DNA of 64,000 nt from Sphingomonas sp. Leaf357 (GTDB lineage Bacteria > Pseudomonadota > Alphaproteobacteria > Sphingomonadales > Sphingomonadaceae), in assembly GCF_001423845.1 (NCBI RefSeq), contig NZ_LMPM01000002.1:372001-436000 (forward strand), read 5' to 3'. Positions 38,702-47,275 of this stretch are shown in pieces; position 1 is the stretch's first letter, and every line of letters starts with the position of its first letter. The position numbers and the translations under genes are program-made. A model generated the notes under the pieces. That model was not told where the DNA came from and searched no databases. It was given only the letters and a program-made list of their open reading frames with translations.

Positions 38702-39175
38702 TCAGGCGAGTGTGGGCGGTCCGGTCGAGGGCGGCGGTGGGGCGGCGAGGCCCTGACCGATATTGGGGATCAACCGTGCCGAGGGAACGGTCATGGCGGC
38801 AAGCGCAAGGGCAGCGGGCAGCGCGACCGGTGGCGTCGTCAGCGCGACCGCGACGCCCGCGCCGGAACAGGGGTGATCGCCGGCGGGATCGGGGTGGCGG
38901 TCGTTCGGCTTGTCCGGTGCAACGTGATGCTCCGCCCCTGCCATGCCGGCCATCGTCATCCCGGCCATGTCGTGAGCTGGCATGCCGTGCGCGCTCGGGG
39001 CGTTCGCCATGGGCACCGCGCCCATGCCCGAACACGGCGCCAGAACGAACCCGCCATCGGCAGTGAGCATCGGCATCCAACCCGCCGGCACCGCCACGCG
39101 CGCGATCAGCACGCACAGCAACGCTGCAATCAACAGATCGTGGCGCGCACGGGACAGGATGGAACTCAGTCGCAT
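38702..39175 (-). CDS. DUF2946-like His/Met-rich protein
   Basis: A 157-residue protein with an N-terminal hydrophobic segment (LLIAALLCVLIARVAVPAGWMPML) and a second hydrophobic stretch near the C-terminus. The central loop is rich in Met and His (HGMPAHDMAGMTMAGMAGAEHH) and contains CSG motifs (APCSGMGAV and HPCSGAGVAV). These features match DUF2946 proteins found next to copper-related TonB receptors. It is 48 bp upstream of the receptor and is probably the first gene of the operon. Confidence 0.8.
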   Translation of the reverse strand: MRLSSILSRARHDLLIAALLCVLIARVAVPAGWMPMLTADGGFVLAPCSGMGAVPMANAPSAHGMPAHDMAGMTMAGMAGAEHHVAPDKPNDRHPDPAGDHPCSGAGVAVALTTPPVALPAALALAAMTVPSARLIPNIGQGLAAPPPPSTGPPTLA

Positions 39176-39234
39176 CGATCTGGCGTTTAGGCCCAGGGAT
39201 TAGGCTCGGCAACAAGGCTTTTGGCCGATATCAG

Positions 39235-39256
39235 TCCCCTCTTTCCATGGAGGGGA
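39235..39256. repeat. Short palindrome upstream of the LytS gene
   Basis: TCCCCTC pairs with GAGGGGA around an 8-nt loop. It resembles the arms of the family-E elements. It lies in the 156-bp divergent gap between the DUF2946 gene and the kinase gene; nothing else was recognised there. Confidence 0.45.
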
Positions 39257-39331
39257 GCGAGGAAGGCGACAGGCAAGATACGACGCGTCCTCGACTTTGC
39301 GCTCCCCTGCCCGCTCCTGTAAGACGCCCCG

Positions 39332-40465
39332 ATGCCAGCCCTGTCCCGTCCGGCCCTCAAGAAGCCCGATCTCTTCACCCGGCCGTTCTTCGAACAGAAG
39401 AGCCGCGCGTTCTGGCGGCTGCAGGCGGCGGGATGGACCGGCTATCTCATCCTGCGCAGCGTCTCCAGCATCTCGAACGGTCCATCGCTCGACGTGATCG
39501 TGCCGGTGGTGATCGAGTCGATCGTCGGCTATTGCATCACGTTGCTGCTCTCCACGCTGTACGGTTTCTACCGTGGACTGCCGCGGATCAGTGCCATCCT
39601 GCTGACCATGGTGACGCTGGCGGTCGCGACCTTGCTCTATTCGGTGCTCGATGCCTTCTCCTTCTCGTTCATCAAGCTCGCCAATCCGGGGCTGAACCTG
39701 AACCTCGTGCTCGGCACCGTGTTCCTGAACTTCACCGTGCTGGCCGGCTGGTCGGCGCTGTATTTCGGGATCAACTTCTACCTGATCGTGGAACAGCAGA
39801 TCGATCAGTTGCATGCACTGGGCAACCAGGCGTCGTCGGCGCAGCTGGCGATGCTGCGCTATCAGCTCAACCCGCATTTCCTGTTCAACACGCTGAATTC
39901 GATCTCCACGCTGGTGCTGCTGAAGCAGACCGAGCGCGCCAATGCGATGCTCAGCCGGCTCTCCTCCTTCCTGCGCTATACGCTGGCCAACGAGCCGACC
40001 GCGCATGTGACGATCCAGCAGGAGGTCGAGACGCTGAAACTGTATCTGGAGATCGAAAAGATGCGCTTCGAGGATCGGCTGCGCCCGCGCTTCGAGATCG
40101 ACATGCGCGTCGAGAAGGCGAGATTGCCGTCGCTGCTGCTCCAGCCGCTGGTCGAAAACGCCATCAAATACGCCGTCACACCGAAGGAAGAAGGCGCCGA
40201 AATCGCCGTCGTCGCGCGGCTCGCCGGAGATCGCGTGCAGATCGCCGTATCCGACACCGGACCGGGCTTGAATGAAATGAAAGCGCGTCCAAGCCTTTCA
40301 ACCGGGGTCGGCCTTGCCAATATCAGGGAGCGATTGGCGCAGGCTTACGGCCCCGATCATAGTTTCGAGACCCGTTCGCTGCCCAGCGGCGGGTATGAGG
40401 TCGAGATCGAGATACCCTTCCAGCTCGACGAGCCGGCAAGGGAACCGGCAAGAGAGGTTGCATGA
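39332..40465 (+). CDS. LytS-type sensor histidine kinase
   Basis: A 377-residue membrane kinase of the LytS/YehU class. Four hydrophobic segments lie between about residues 35 and 155, followed by the His-kinase region with LRYQLNPHFLFNTLNSIS (phosphoacceptor histidine near residue 183), the N box PLVENAIKYA and the G boxes SDTGPGL and GVGLANIRERL. It overlaps the response regulator gene by 4 bp (ATGA). The signal is unknown. Confidence 0.93.
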   Translation: MPALSRPALKKPDLFTRPFFEQKSRAFWRLQAAGWTGYLILRSVSSISNGPSLDVIVPVVIESIVGYCITLLLSTLYGFYRGLPRISAILLTMVTLAVATLLYSVLDAFSFSFIKLANPGLNLNLVLGTVFLNFTVLAGWSALYFGINFYLIVEQQIDQLHALGNQASSAQLAMLRYQLNPHFLFNTLNSISTLVLLKQTERANAMLSRLSSFLRYTLANEPTAHVTIQQEVETLKLYLEIEKMRFEDRLRPRFEIDMRVEKARLPSLLLQPLVENAIKYAVTPKEEGAEIAVVARLAGDRVQIAVSDTGPGLNEMKARPSLSTGVGLANIRERLAQAYGPDHSFETRSLPSGGYEVEIEIPFQLDEPAREPAREVA

Positions 40466-41262
40466 CGATTAGAACGATATTGGTCGATGACGAGCCGCTG
40501 GCGATCCAGGGGCTCGAACTTCGCCTGCAGGCGCACGAAGACGTCGAGATCATCGACAAGTGCCAGAATGGCCGCGAGGCGATCCGCGCGATCAAGACGC
40601 ACAAGCCCGATCTGGTCTTCCTCGATATCCAGATGCCTGGATTCGACGGTTTTTCGGTCGTGCAGGGACTGATGGAAGTCGAGCCACCCCTGTTCGTGTT
40701 CGTCACCGCGTATAGCGATCATGCGCTGAAGGCGTTCGAGGCGCAGGCGGTGGATTATCTGATGAAGCCGGTCGAGGAATCGCGCCTGGCCGACACGATC
40801 GAACGCGTGCGCCAGCGCCTGGCCGAGAAGCGGGGCGTGGAGGAAGTCGATCGCCTGAAGGAAGTGCTGGCCGAGGTCTCGCCCGATACGGTGACCGATA
40901 TCGTCGATGGCGGCGATCAGGTCTCGTCCAACCGCTTCGAGAAGCTGATCAACATCAAGGATCGCGGACAGATCTTCCGCGTCGATGTCGATACGATCGA
41001 GCGGATCGATGCGGCCGGCGATTACATGTGCATCTATACCGGCGACAACACGCTAATCCTGCGCGAGACGATGAAGGATCTGGAGAAGCGGCTCGATCCG
41101 CGCCGGTTCCAGCGCGTCCATCGCTCGACCATCGTCAATCTCGATCTGGTCAAGGAAGTGAAGCCGCACACCAATGGCGAATGCTTCCTGGTGCTGCAAT
41201 CGAACGCGCAGGTTAAGGTGTCGCGATCGTACCGCGATGTCGTGGCGCGCTTCGTTCACTGA
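40462..41262 (+). CDS. LytTR-type response regulator
   Basis: A 266-residue regulator with a receiver domain (TILVDDEPLA, phosphoacceptor aspartate in LVFLDIQMPG near residue 55, TAYSDHALKAF, and the lysine in YLMKPVE) and a C-terminal LytTR DNA-binding domain (IFRVDVDTIERIDAAGDYMCIYT, FQRVHRSTIVNLDLVKEV). It pairs with the preceding LytS kinase. LytTR regulators bind direct repeats, often to control envelope or virulence genes; targets here are unknown. Confidence 0.95.
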   Translation: MTIRTILVDDEPLAIQGLELRLQAHEDVEIIDKCQNGREAIRAIKTHKPDLVFLDIQMPGFDGFSVVQGLMEVEPPLFVFVTAYSDHALKAFEAQAVDYLMKPVEESRLADTIERVRQRLAEKRGVEEVDRLKEVLAEVSPDTVTDIVDGGDQVSSNRFEKLINIKDRGQIFRVDVDTIERIDAAGDYMCIYTGDNTLILRETMKDLEKRLDPRRFQRVHRSTIVNLDLVKEVKPHTNGECFLVLQSNAQVKVSRSYRDVVARFVH

Positions 41263-41305
41263 TCCACGCTAGGGTGCGCCCGCCAACGGGGCGGGAGTAT
41301 CGTTC

Positions 41306-42061
41306 GTGATCAACACCTTTCGCACCTTCAAAGCGCTGCACGTTCCGGGCGATCCGGTGATCCTGTACAATGCGTGGGATGTCGGATCGGCTCGCGCCGT
41401 GGCCGATGCCGGTGCCAAGGCGATTGCGACCGGCAGCCTGTCGGTTGCGGCGGCGCAAGGCTTTGATGATGGCGAGGCGATGCCGCTCGAACTGGCGCTC
41501 GCCGGCGCGGCCCGGATCGCGGGCGCGGTGTCGTTGCCCGTCACAATCGATTTCGAGGGCGGCTATGCCGTCGATCCTGACGACGTGGGCGAGAATGTCG
41601 CCAGGCTAGCGGCGACGGGCGCGATCGGCTGCAATTTCGAGGATCAGGTGATCGGCGGCGAAGGGCTGCACCCGGTCGAGATTCAGGCGGCGCGGATCGC
41701 CGGGGCACGGCGCGCGGCGGGGGAGGCGTTCTTTGTCAACGCCCGCACCGACATCTTCCTGCAGGCAGAGCGCGAAACGCATAGCGAACGGATGGTCGAG
41801 GCCGCGATCGTGCGGGCTCAGGCCTATGAAGCGGCAGGGGCGAGCGGTTTCTTCGCCGCGGGCCTGGCCGATCCGGCGTTGGTCGAGATGCTCTGCGCCG
41901 GGACCGACCTGCCGGTGAACGTCATCCCCCTGCCCGGCGGGCCGGATGTCGGGACGCTGGCGGCGGCGGGCGTGGCGCGGATCAGTTACGGGCCGCGTCC
42001 GTATCGCGCGATGCTGAAGCAGGTGGAAGAGGCTGCGCAGGCGGCGTTTGCCTGGCGGTAG
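41306..42061 (+). CDS. Isocitrate lyase/PEP mutase superfamily protein
   Basis: A 251-residue TIM-barrel enzyme of the isocitrate lyase/phosphonomutase superfamily. It has SLPVTIDFEGGYAVDP (metal-binding region), GCNFEDQVIGGEGL and FVNARTDIFLQ. It lacks the KKCGH-type catalytic cysteine motif of true isocitrate lyase, so the reaction is probably another C-C or P-C bond cleavage such as an oxaloacetate or carboxyphosphonoenolpyruvate-type reaction. The start is a GTG at 41306 with GGGAG 8 nt upstream. It is a single gene. Confidence 0.88.
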   Translation: MINTFRTFKALHVPGDPVILYNAWDVGSARAVADAGAKAIATGSLSVAAAQGFDDGEAMPLELALAGAARIAGAVSLPVTIDFEGGYAVDPDDVGENVARLAATGAIGCNFEDQVIGGEGLHPVEIQAARIAGARRAAGEAFFVNARTDIFLQAERETHSERMVEAAIVRAQAYEAAGASGFFAAGLADPALVEMLCAGTDLPVNVIPLPGGPDVGTLAAAGVARISYGPRPYRAMLKQVEEAAQAAFAWR

Positions 42062-42074
42062 GGGCGTGCCCCAG

Positions 42075-42147
42075 CCGTTCGCCCTAAGCCTGTCGAAGGG
42101 CGTTTTCAGGGTCAGGGAATGTGCTTCGACAAGCTCAGCACGAACGG
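42075..42147. repeat. Palindromic repeat, family B, copy 2
   Basis: Ends CCGTTCGCCCTAAGCCTGTC and CTTCGACAAGCTCAGCACGA, inverted with respect to each other. It fills most of the gap between the lyase-superfamily gene and the convergent DUF3297 gene. Confidence 0.85.
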
Positions 42148-42166
42148 AGGGGGTGTGACCTAGGGG

Positions 42167-42436
42167 TCAGCCCTCGGTCGGCTCTTCCGCGCCATTAGCC
42201 GGACGCTCGAACCAAGCCTCGACCGGGCCGCTATATTTGATCGTCAGCGGATTCCCCTTGCGATCGACCTTCTTGCCGAGCGCGACTCGGATCCAGCCTT
42301 CGGAGAGGCAATATTCCTCGACGTCGTGACGTTCGCGGTCGTTGAAGCGGATGCCGATGCCACGCGACAGCTTTTCTTCGTCGAAGAACGGGCTGCGCGG
42401 GTTGGAGGACAGGCGGTCGGGGGGAGTGTCGGTCAT
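42167..42436 (-). CDS. DUF3297 family small protein
   Basis: An 89-residue protein recognised as the DUF3297 family by RLSSNPRSPFFDEEKLSRGIGI, DVEEYCLSEGWIRVALGKK and GNPLTIKYSGPVEAWF. The start at 42436 is the first ATG inside the family region; the open frame upstream continues antisense to the next gene. The function is unknown; members are small cytoplasmic proteins found in many Proteobacteria. Confidence 0.88.
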   Translation of the reverse strand: MTDTPPDRLSSNPRSPFFDEEKLSRGIGIRFNDRERHDVEEYCLSEGWIRVALGKKVDRKGNPLTIKYSGPVEAWFERPANGAEEPTEG

Positions 42437-42518
42437 GGGCGCTGCCTTTGGCTTAAAATCGTCGCCGACGCCAGATGCGAAAACGGCGTGGGGATCGCTC
42501 CCCACGCCGCATGTCCGA

Positions 42519-42896
42519 TCAATAGCAGACGCGGACCCGAACCGGACGATCGTAATAATCGTCCCAACGCCGTTCGATGCGGCAACTCTCGCGGTAATAT
42601 CCACGATCGCGATAATAACCGCGCGGGGGCGGATAATACCCGCGATCGTAATAGCCGTTATAGCCCCGGTTGTAATACCCGCCGCGATAATAGCCGCGAT
42701 CGTAATATCGATCCCGGCTGCTCGACGCGAGCGCCGCACCGACCGCGAGACCGGCGATCCCTGCTACGACGGCAGTTCCGGCACCGTTTCCACGATGACC
42801 GCGATAGTAACGCTGCGCCTCGGCCGGAGCCGCCGCAGTCAAGGCTGTTGCGGCAAGGGCGACGCCCAGACCGGCCTTTTGCAAGATGCTGTTCAT
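42519..42896 (-). CDS. Exported Tyr/Arg/Gly-rich protein
   Basis: A 125-residue protein with a signal peptide (MNSILQKAGLGVALAATALTAAAPAEA) and a glycine-zipper-like stretch (GTAVVAGIAGLAVGAALASS), followed by repeats of Tyr, Arg and Gly (YYDRGYYRGGYYNRGYNGYYDRGYY) and a Cys-containing end. The ATG at 42896 is chosen because AGGAG lies 7 nt upstream; ATGs at 42902 and 42911 are too close to it. Such glycine-zipper proteins are common in sphingomonads. The role is probably in the cell envelope. Confidence 0.8.
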   Translation of the reverse strand: MNSILQKAGLGVALAATALTAAAPAEAQRYYRGHRGNGAGTAVVAGIAGLAVGAALASSSRDRYYDRGYYRGGYYNRGYNGYYDRGYYPPPRGYYRDRGYYRESCRIERRWDDYYDRPVRVRVCY

Positions 42897-43104
42897 GTTC
42901 ATACTCCTCATGCCAGCAAGCCCTTTCCCCATCTGCCGATAACGCGGGAACCGACTAGCTTGTTGCATGCAGTACATGGTCCGGACTGAACGGACCCGGA
43001 ATGCGACGTTTAGCCGCCGTTCAGGCGCGGCTTACGCCGGCGACATTGCCAGCCACGACCGAACGGCCGATACTCGTAGAGCGCGATCAAGGACGGGAGA
43101 CGAC

Positions 43105-43503
43105 ATGGCCTATTGGCTGCTGAAATCGGAACCGGAGAGCTATGGCTGGGACGACCTGATCGCCGAAAAGACGACCGAATGGACCGGCGTGCGCAACCCC
43201 GCCGCGGCGTTGCATTTGAAGGCGATGCAGGTCGGCGACCGGGCATTCTTCTATCATTCGGGCAAACCCAAGGCGATCGTCGGCGTGGCCGAAGTGACGC
43301 GCACGGCCCGGCAGGACGGCAACGAGGCGCGCTGGGTTTCGGTCGAGATCAAATCGGTGGAGGCGATCGAACATCCGGTCACGCTCGCGGCGATGAAGGC
43401 CGAGTCGAAACTGTCGGGTATGGAGATGCTGCGCCAGTCGCGACTGTCCGTCTCTCCGGTCAGCGCCGCCGAATGGGCGACGATCCTGAAAATGGGTGCC
43501 TGA
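43105..43503 (+). CDS. EVE domain protein
   Basis: A 132-residue protein consisting of one EVE (PUA-like) domain: MAYWLLKSEPESYGWDDL, WTGVRNPAAALHLKAM, RAFFYHSG and VGVAEV are the diagnostic segments. EVE domains bind modified bases in RNA or DNA and are related to human THYN1. GGGAG lies 6 nt before the ATG, which decides this start; the frame opens further upstream. The photolyase-like gene follows after 35 bp. The 200 bp before it show nothing else. Confidence 0.93.
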   Translation: MAYWLLKSEPESYGWDDLIAEKTTEWTGVRNPAAALHLKAMQVGDRAFFYHSGKPKAIVGVAEVTRTARQDGNEARWVSVEIKSVEAIEHPVTLAAMKAESKLSGMEMLRQSRLSVSPVSAAEWATILKMGA

Positions 43504-43538
43504 GCGGCACAAGCAACCTCACGACGCGTTGAGCGGCG

Positions 43539-45092
43539 ATGACAATCCTCATCCCGGTCCTCGGCGACCAATTGTCCGAAACGCTCGCCAGTCTGCGGGA
43601 TGTCGAACGCGCCGATGCGGTCGTGCTGATGATGGAGGTGCGCGCCGAGGCGACTTACGTCCGACACCATAAGAAGAAGATCGCGTTGATCTTCTCAGCG
43701 ATGCGGCACTTTGCCGATGAATTGCGACATGCGGGGTGGACGGTCGATTACGTCGCGCTCGACGATCCGGCCACCACCCATGATTTCACCGGCGAGGTTC
43801 GACGCGCGGCCATGCGGCGCAAGGCGAGCGGCATCCGCGTGGTGGCGGGCGCGGAGTACCGGGTGCGGCAAATGCAGAACGAATGGTCCGATCGCACCGG
43901 CCTGCCGGTCGAGATCCTGGAGGACGACCGGTTCGTGTGCCCGCTGAGTGCCTTCTACACCTGGGCGCAGGGGCGGAAGGAATATCGCATGGAGTATTTC
44001 TATCGCGACATGCGCCGCCGCACCGGCCTGCTGATGACCGCCGAAGGCAAGCCCGAGGGCGGGGCGTGGAATTACGACAAGGACAATCGCGAGACGCCGC
44101 CGCGCGGGCTGAACTATCCAGCGCCTCTACGATTAAAGCCGGACGAGATCACCGACGCGGTGCTGGTACTGGTCGAGGCGGAGTTCGGCGACCATTTCGG
44201 GGATCTGCTGCCGTTCGAACTGCCGGTGACGCGCATGCAAGCGCGACAGGCGCTGGCCCATTTCATCGCCACGGCCCTGCCCGATTTCGGGCGCTATCAG
44301 GACGCGATGGTCGCCGGGCAGCACTATCTCTACCACAGCGTGCTGTCGCCTTGCCTAAACATCGGCCTGCTCGATCCGCTGGAGGTGTGCGAGGCGGCGG
44401 TGGCGGCATACGAACGCGGGGACGCCCCGCTCAATTCGGTAGAAGGCTTCGTGCGCCAGATCATCGGCTGGCGGGAATATATTCGCGGCATGTATTGGTG
44501 GGACATGCCGAAATTCGCCGGGCGCAATGCGCTGGCGGCGGAGCGGCCGCTGCCGGAATTCTACTGGACGGGCGAGACCGATCTGCGCTGCCTGAGCGAA
44601 AGCGTGGGGCAGACGAAGCGCGAGGCCTATGCGCATCACATCCAGCGGTTGATGGTGCTGGGCAATTTCGCCCTGATCGCGGGCGTCAGCCCGCAGGCGA
44701 TCTCCGATTGGTTTCTGGTGGTATATTTCGATGCGTACGAATGGGTCGAACTTCCCAACGTCATCGGTATGAGCCAGTTCGCCGATGGCGGAATGATCGC
44801 GTCCAAGCCCTATGCCTCGGGCGGGGCCTATATCAACCGCATGTCGGATTATTGCGGGCGCTGCCGCTACGACGTGAAGCAGAAGACTGGACCGGATGCG
44901 TGCCCGTTCAACGCGCTGTATTGGGATTTCCTGGCGCGGCACGAGAAGCGGCTCGCCGGGAACATGCGGATGGGCAATATGTACGCGACGTGGCGGCGGA
45001 TGTCGGACGATGCGCGAGCGGAGTATCGGGCGAGCGCGGCGGCGTTTCTGGAGACGCTGGAGCCAGCGCGAGAGGGTTGGGCGCGGAGATAG
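43539..45092 (+). CDS. Iron-sulfur bacterial cryptochrome/photolyase (FeS-BCP group)
   Basis: A 517-residue flavoprotein of the prokaryotic (6-4) photolyase/CryB group. The N-terminal domain has VLGDQLSETLASL, and the C-terminal FAD domain has SVEGFVRQIIGWREYIRGMYW and IQRLMVLGNFALIAG. The [4Fe-4S] ligands are visible: a cysteine in SPCLNIGLLDP, and CGRC followed by 12 residues and CPFN, matching the C-x2-C-x12-C spacing of Agrobacterium PhrB. It either repairs (6-4) photoproducts or acts as a light receptor. Confidence 0.95.
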   Translation: MTILIPVLGDQLSETLASLRDVERADAVVLMMEVRAEATYVRHHKKKIALIFSAMRHFADELRHAGWTVDYVALDDPATTHDFTGEVRRAAMRRKASGIRVVAGAEYRVRQMQNEWSDRTGLPVEILEDDRFVCPLSAFYTWAQGRKEYRMEYFYRDMRRRTGLLMTAEGKPEGGAWNYDKDNRETPPRGLNYPAPLRLKPDEITDAVLVLVEAEFGDHFGDLLPFELPVTRMQARQALAHFIATALPDFGRYQDAMVAGQHYLYHSVLSPCLNIGLLDPLEVCEAAVAAYERGDAPLNSVEGFVRQIIGWREYIRGMYWWDMPKFAGRNALAAERPLPEFYWTGETDLRCLSESVGQTKREAYAHHIQRLMVLGNFALIAGVSPQAISDWFLVVYFDAYEWVELPNVIGMSQFADGGMIASKPYASGGAYINRMSDYCGRCRYDVKQKTGPDACPFNALYWDFLARHEKRLAGNMRMGNMYATWRRMSDDARAEYRASAAAFLETLEPAREGWARR

Positions 45093-45109
45093 CGCGGAGT
45101 GATTCACCC

Positions 45110-45174
45110 CCGTTCGCCCTGAGCCTGTCGAAGGGCACGCAGCGCTTGGGCTTCGACGGGCTCAGGGCGAACGG
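45110..45174. repeat. Palindromic repeat, family B, copy 3
   Basis: Ends CGTTCGCCCTGAGCCTGTCG and GCTTCGACGGGCTCAGGGCG, inverted. It is in the convergent gap between the photolyase gene and typA. Confidence 0.85.
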
Positions 45175-45204
45175 ATTTGGGTGGTGTTCTGAAATATCGC
45201 CAGA

Positions 45205-45290
45205 GCCGCGGCAAAGCCGCGGCGTTGGTCCTCGCTTTAGGCGAGGCCGGGCGGGCGGGCCTTGAGGCGCGCCGCAGCTTACGCTGCGGC
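45205..45290. terminator. Three hairpins downstream of typA
   Basis: Three stems lie in a row: GCCGCGGC repeated at 45205-45212 and 45216-45223; CCTCGC/GCGAGG at 45230-45246; and GCCGCAGC/GCTGCGGC at 45271-45290, nested in a longer GGGC-rich stem. They should end the typA transcript (minus strand) and perhaps also the convergent photolyase transcript. No long T-tract is seen. Confidence 0.6.
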
Positions 45291-45304
45291 TGGCCCGGCC
45301 CGCC

Positions 45305-47143
45305 TTACGCTGCGACCTTGGCGCGGCTTGCGCGCTTGCGCTCGTTCGCATCCAGATAGCGCTTGCGCAGCCGGATCGTCTTCGGTGTCACCTCGACCAT
45401 CTCGTCATCGTCGACATAGGCGATGGCCTGCTCCAGCGTCATCTTCTTCGGCGGGGTCAGGCGGATCGCGTCGTCCTTGCCGCCCGACGCGCGGAAGTTG
45501 GTCAGCTGCTTGGTCTTCATCGGATTGACTTCGAGGTCATCCGGCTTGGCATTCTCGCCGACGACCATGCCCTCGTAGAGCTGCTCGCCATGCCCGACGA
45601 ACAGGATGCCGCGCTCTTCCAGCGGGCCGAGCGCATAGCTGTTCGCCTCGCCCGCGCCGTTCGAGATCAGCACGCCGTTCTTGCGGCCTTCGATCTTGCC
45701 CTTGTGGGGCCCGTATTTCTCGAACAGCCGGTTCATGATGCCGGTGCCGCGCGTGTCGGACAGGAATTCGCCGTGATAGCCGATCATCCCGCGCGACGGT
45801 GCCGAGAAGGTGATGCGGGTCTTGCCGCCGCCCGAGGGACGCATGTCGGTCATCTCGGCCTTGCGGATGTTCATCTTCTCGACGACCGTGCCCGAATATT
45901 CGTCGTCCACGTCGATGATGACGGTTTCGTACGGCTCGGTCTTCTTGCCTTCTTCGTCCTCGCCGAACAGCACGCGCGGGCGGCTGATGCCGAGTTCGAA
46001 GCCTTCGCGGCGCATCGTCTCGATCAGCACGCCGAGCTGAAGCTCGCCACGGCCGGCGACTTCGAAGCTGTCCTTGTCCTCGCTCTCGGTCACCTTGATC
46101 GCGACGTTGGATTCGGCTTCGCGCGCCAGGCGGTCGCGGATCATGCGGCTCGTCACCTTGCTGCCCTCGCGGCCCGCCATCGGCGAGTCGTTAACGGCGA
46201 AGCGCATCGACAGCGTCGGCGGATCGATCGGCTGGGCGTGCAGCGGCTCGCTGACGCTCGTGTCGCAGATCGTGTTCGAAACGGTCGCCGTGGTCAGACC
46301 CGCGATCGAAATGATGTCGCCGGCATTGGCTTCGTCGGTCGGCACGCGCTCGAGACCACGGAAGGTCAGGATCTTGGACGCGCGACCGGTCTCGACGATC
46401 TTGCCGTCGTTATCCAGCGCGTGGATCGGCATGTTGGTCTTGACCGAACCCGAATAGACCAGGCCGGTGAGAATGCGGCCGAGGAACGGATCACGATCCA
46501 GCAGGGTCACCAGGAACTTAAACGGACCATCCGGATCGGCCGAGGGTGGCGGCACGTGATCGACGATCTTCTGGAACAGCGGGATCAGCGTCCCTTCGCG
46601 GCGCGCGGGATCCTCGCTGGCGTAACCGTTGCGGCCCGAGGCGTAGAGCACGGGGAAATCGAGCTGTTCGTCGGTTGCGTCGAGCGACACGAACAGGTCG
46701 AACACTTCGTCGAGCACTTCCTGGATGCGCTCATCGGGGCGATCGACCTTGTTGACGACGACGATCGGCTTCAGCCCGAGCGCCAGCGCCTTGCCGGTCA
46801 CGAACTTCGTCTGCGGCATCGCGCCTTCCGACGAATCGACCAGCAGGACGACGCCGTCGACCATCGACAGGATGCGCTCCACCTCACCGCCGAAATCGGC
46901 GTGGCCGGGCGTGTCGACGATGTTGATGCGCGTCAGCGTGCCGCTGCCATCGTCCCATTCGATCGAGGTCGGCTTGGCGAGAATCGTGATTCCGCGCTCT
47001 TTTTCGAGGTCGTTCGAATCCATCGCCCGCTCTTCGACGCGCTGGTTGTCGCGGAACGTGCCGGACTGGCGGAACAGCTGGTCGACCAGGGTGGTCTTGC
47101 CATGATCGACGTGCGCGATGATCGCCACATTGCGGAGGCTCAT
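45305..47143 (-). CDS. typA: Translational GTPase TypA/BipA
   Basis: A ribosome-binding GTPase of the EF-G group required for ribosome assembly and stress growth. The 612-residue protein has G1 AHVDHGKTTL, G2 region RGITILAKPTS, G3 DTPGHADFGGE, G4 NKVDRPD and the C-terminal TypA domain with SGEANSYALG-like GAGEANSYALGPLEERG. All nucleotide-binding motifs are intact. It is a single gene on the minus strand with hairpins behind it. Confidence 0.98.
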   Translation of the reverse strand: MSLRNVAIIAHVDHGKTTLVDQLFRQSGTFRDNQRVEERAMDSNDLEKERGITILAKPTSIEWDDGSGTLTRINIVDTPGHADFGGEVERILSMVDGVVLLVDSSEGAMPQTKFVTGKALALGLKPIVVVNKVDRPDERIQEVLDEVFDLFVSLDATDEQLDFPVLYASGRNGYASEDPARREGTLIPLFQKIVDHVPPPSADPDGPFKFLVTLLDRDPFLGRILTGLVYSGSVKTNMPIHALDNDGKIVETGRASKILTFRGLERVPTDEANAGDIISIAGLTTATVSNTICDTSVSEPLHAQPIDPPTLSMRFAVNDSPMAGREGSKVTSRMIRDRLAREAESNVAIKVTESEDKDSFEVAGRGELQLGVLIETMRREGFELGISRPRVLFGEDEEGKKTEPYETVIIDVDDEYSGTVVEKMNIRKAEMTDMRPSGGGKTRITFSAPSRGMIGYHGEFLSDTRGTGIMNRLFEKYGPHKGKIEGRKNGVLISNGAGEANSYALGPLEERGILFVGHGEQLYEGMVVGENAKPDDLEVNPMKTKQLTNFRASGGKDDAIRLTPPKKMTLEQAIAYVDDDEMVEVTPKTIRLRKRYLDANERKRASRAKVAA

Positions 47144-47275
47144 AGGGGTATCCGGTGCTTTTGCTTGAAGTTGTAGCGCGCGCCCCTAGCGCAAATGTTG
47201 CACGGCAACAAGGCACGCCGCGCGGTGAAGCGGCGCGCCTTGCCCCGATATCGGGCTAGCATCGGTAATCCGGCG

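Noticed and set aside
45590..47176. Open frame antisense to typA
   Set aside because: The GTPase motifs on the minus strand are complete. The antisense frame has no domain.
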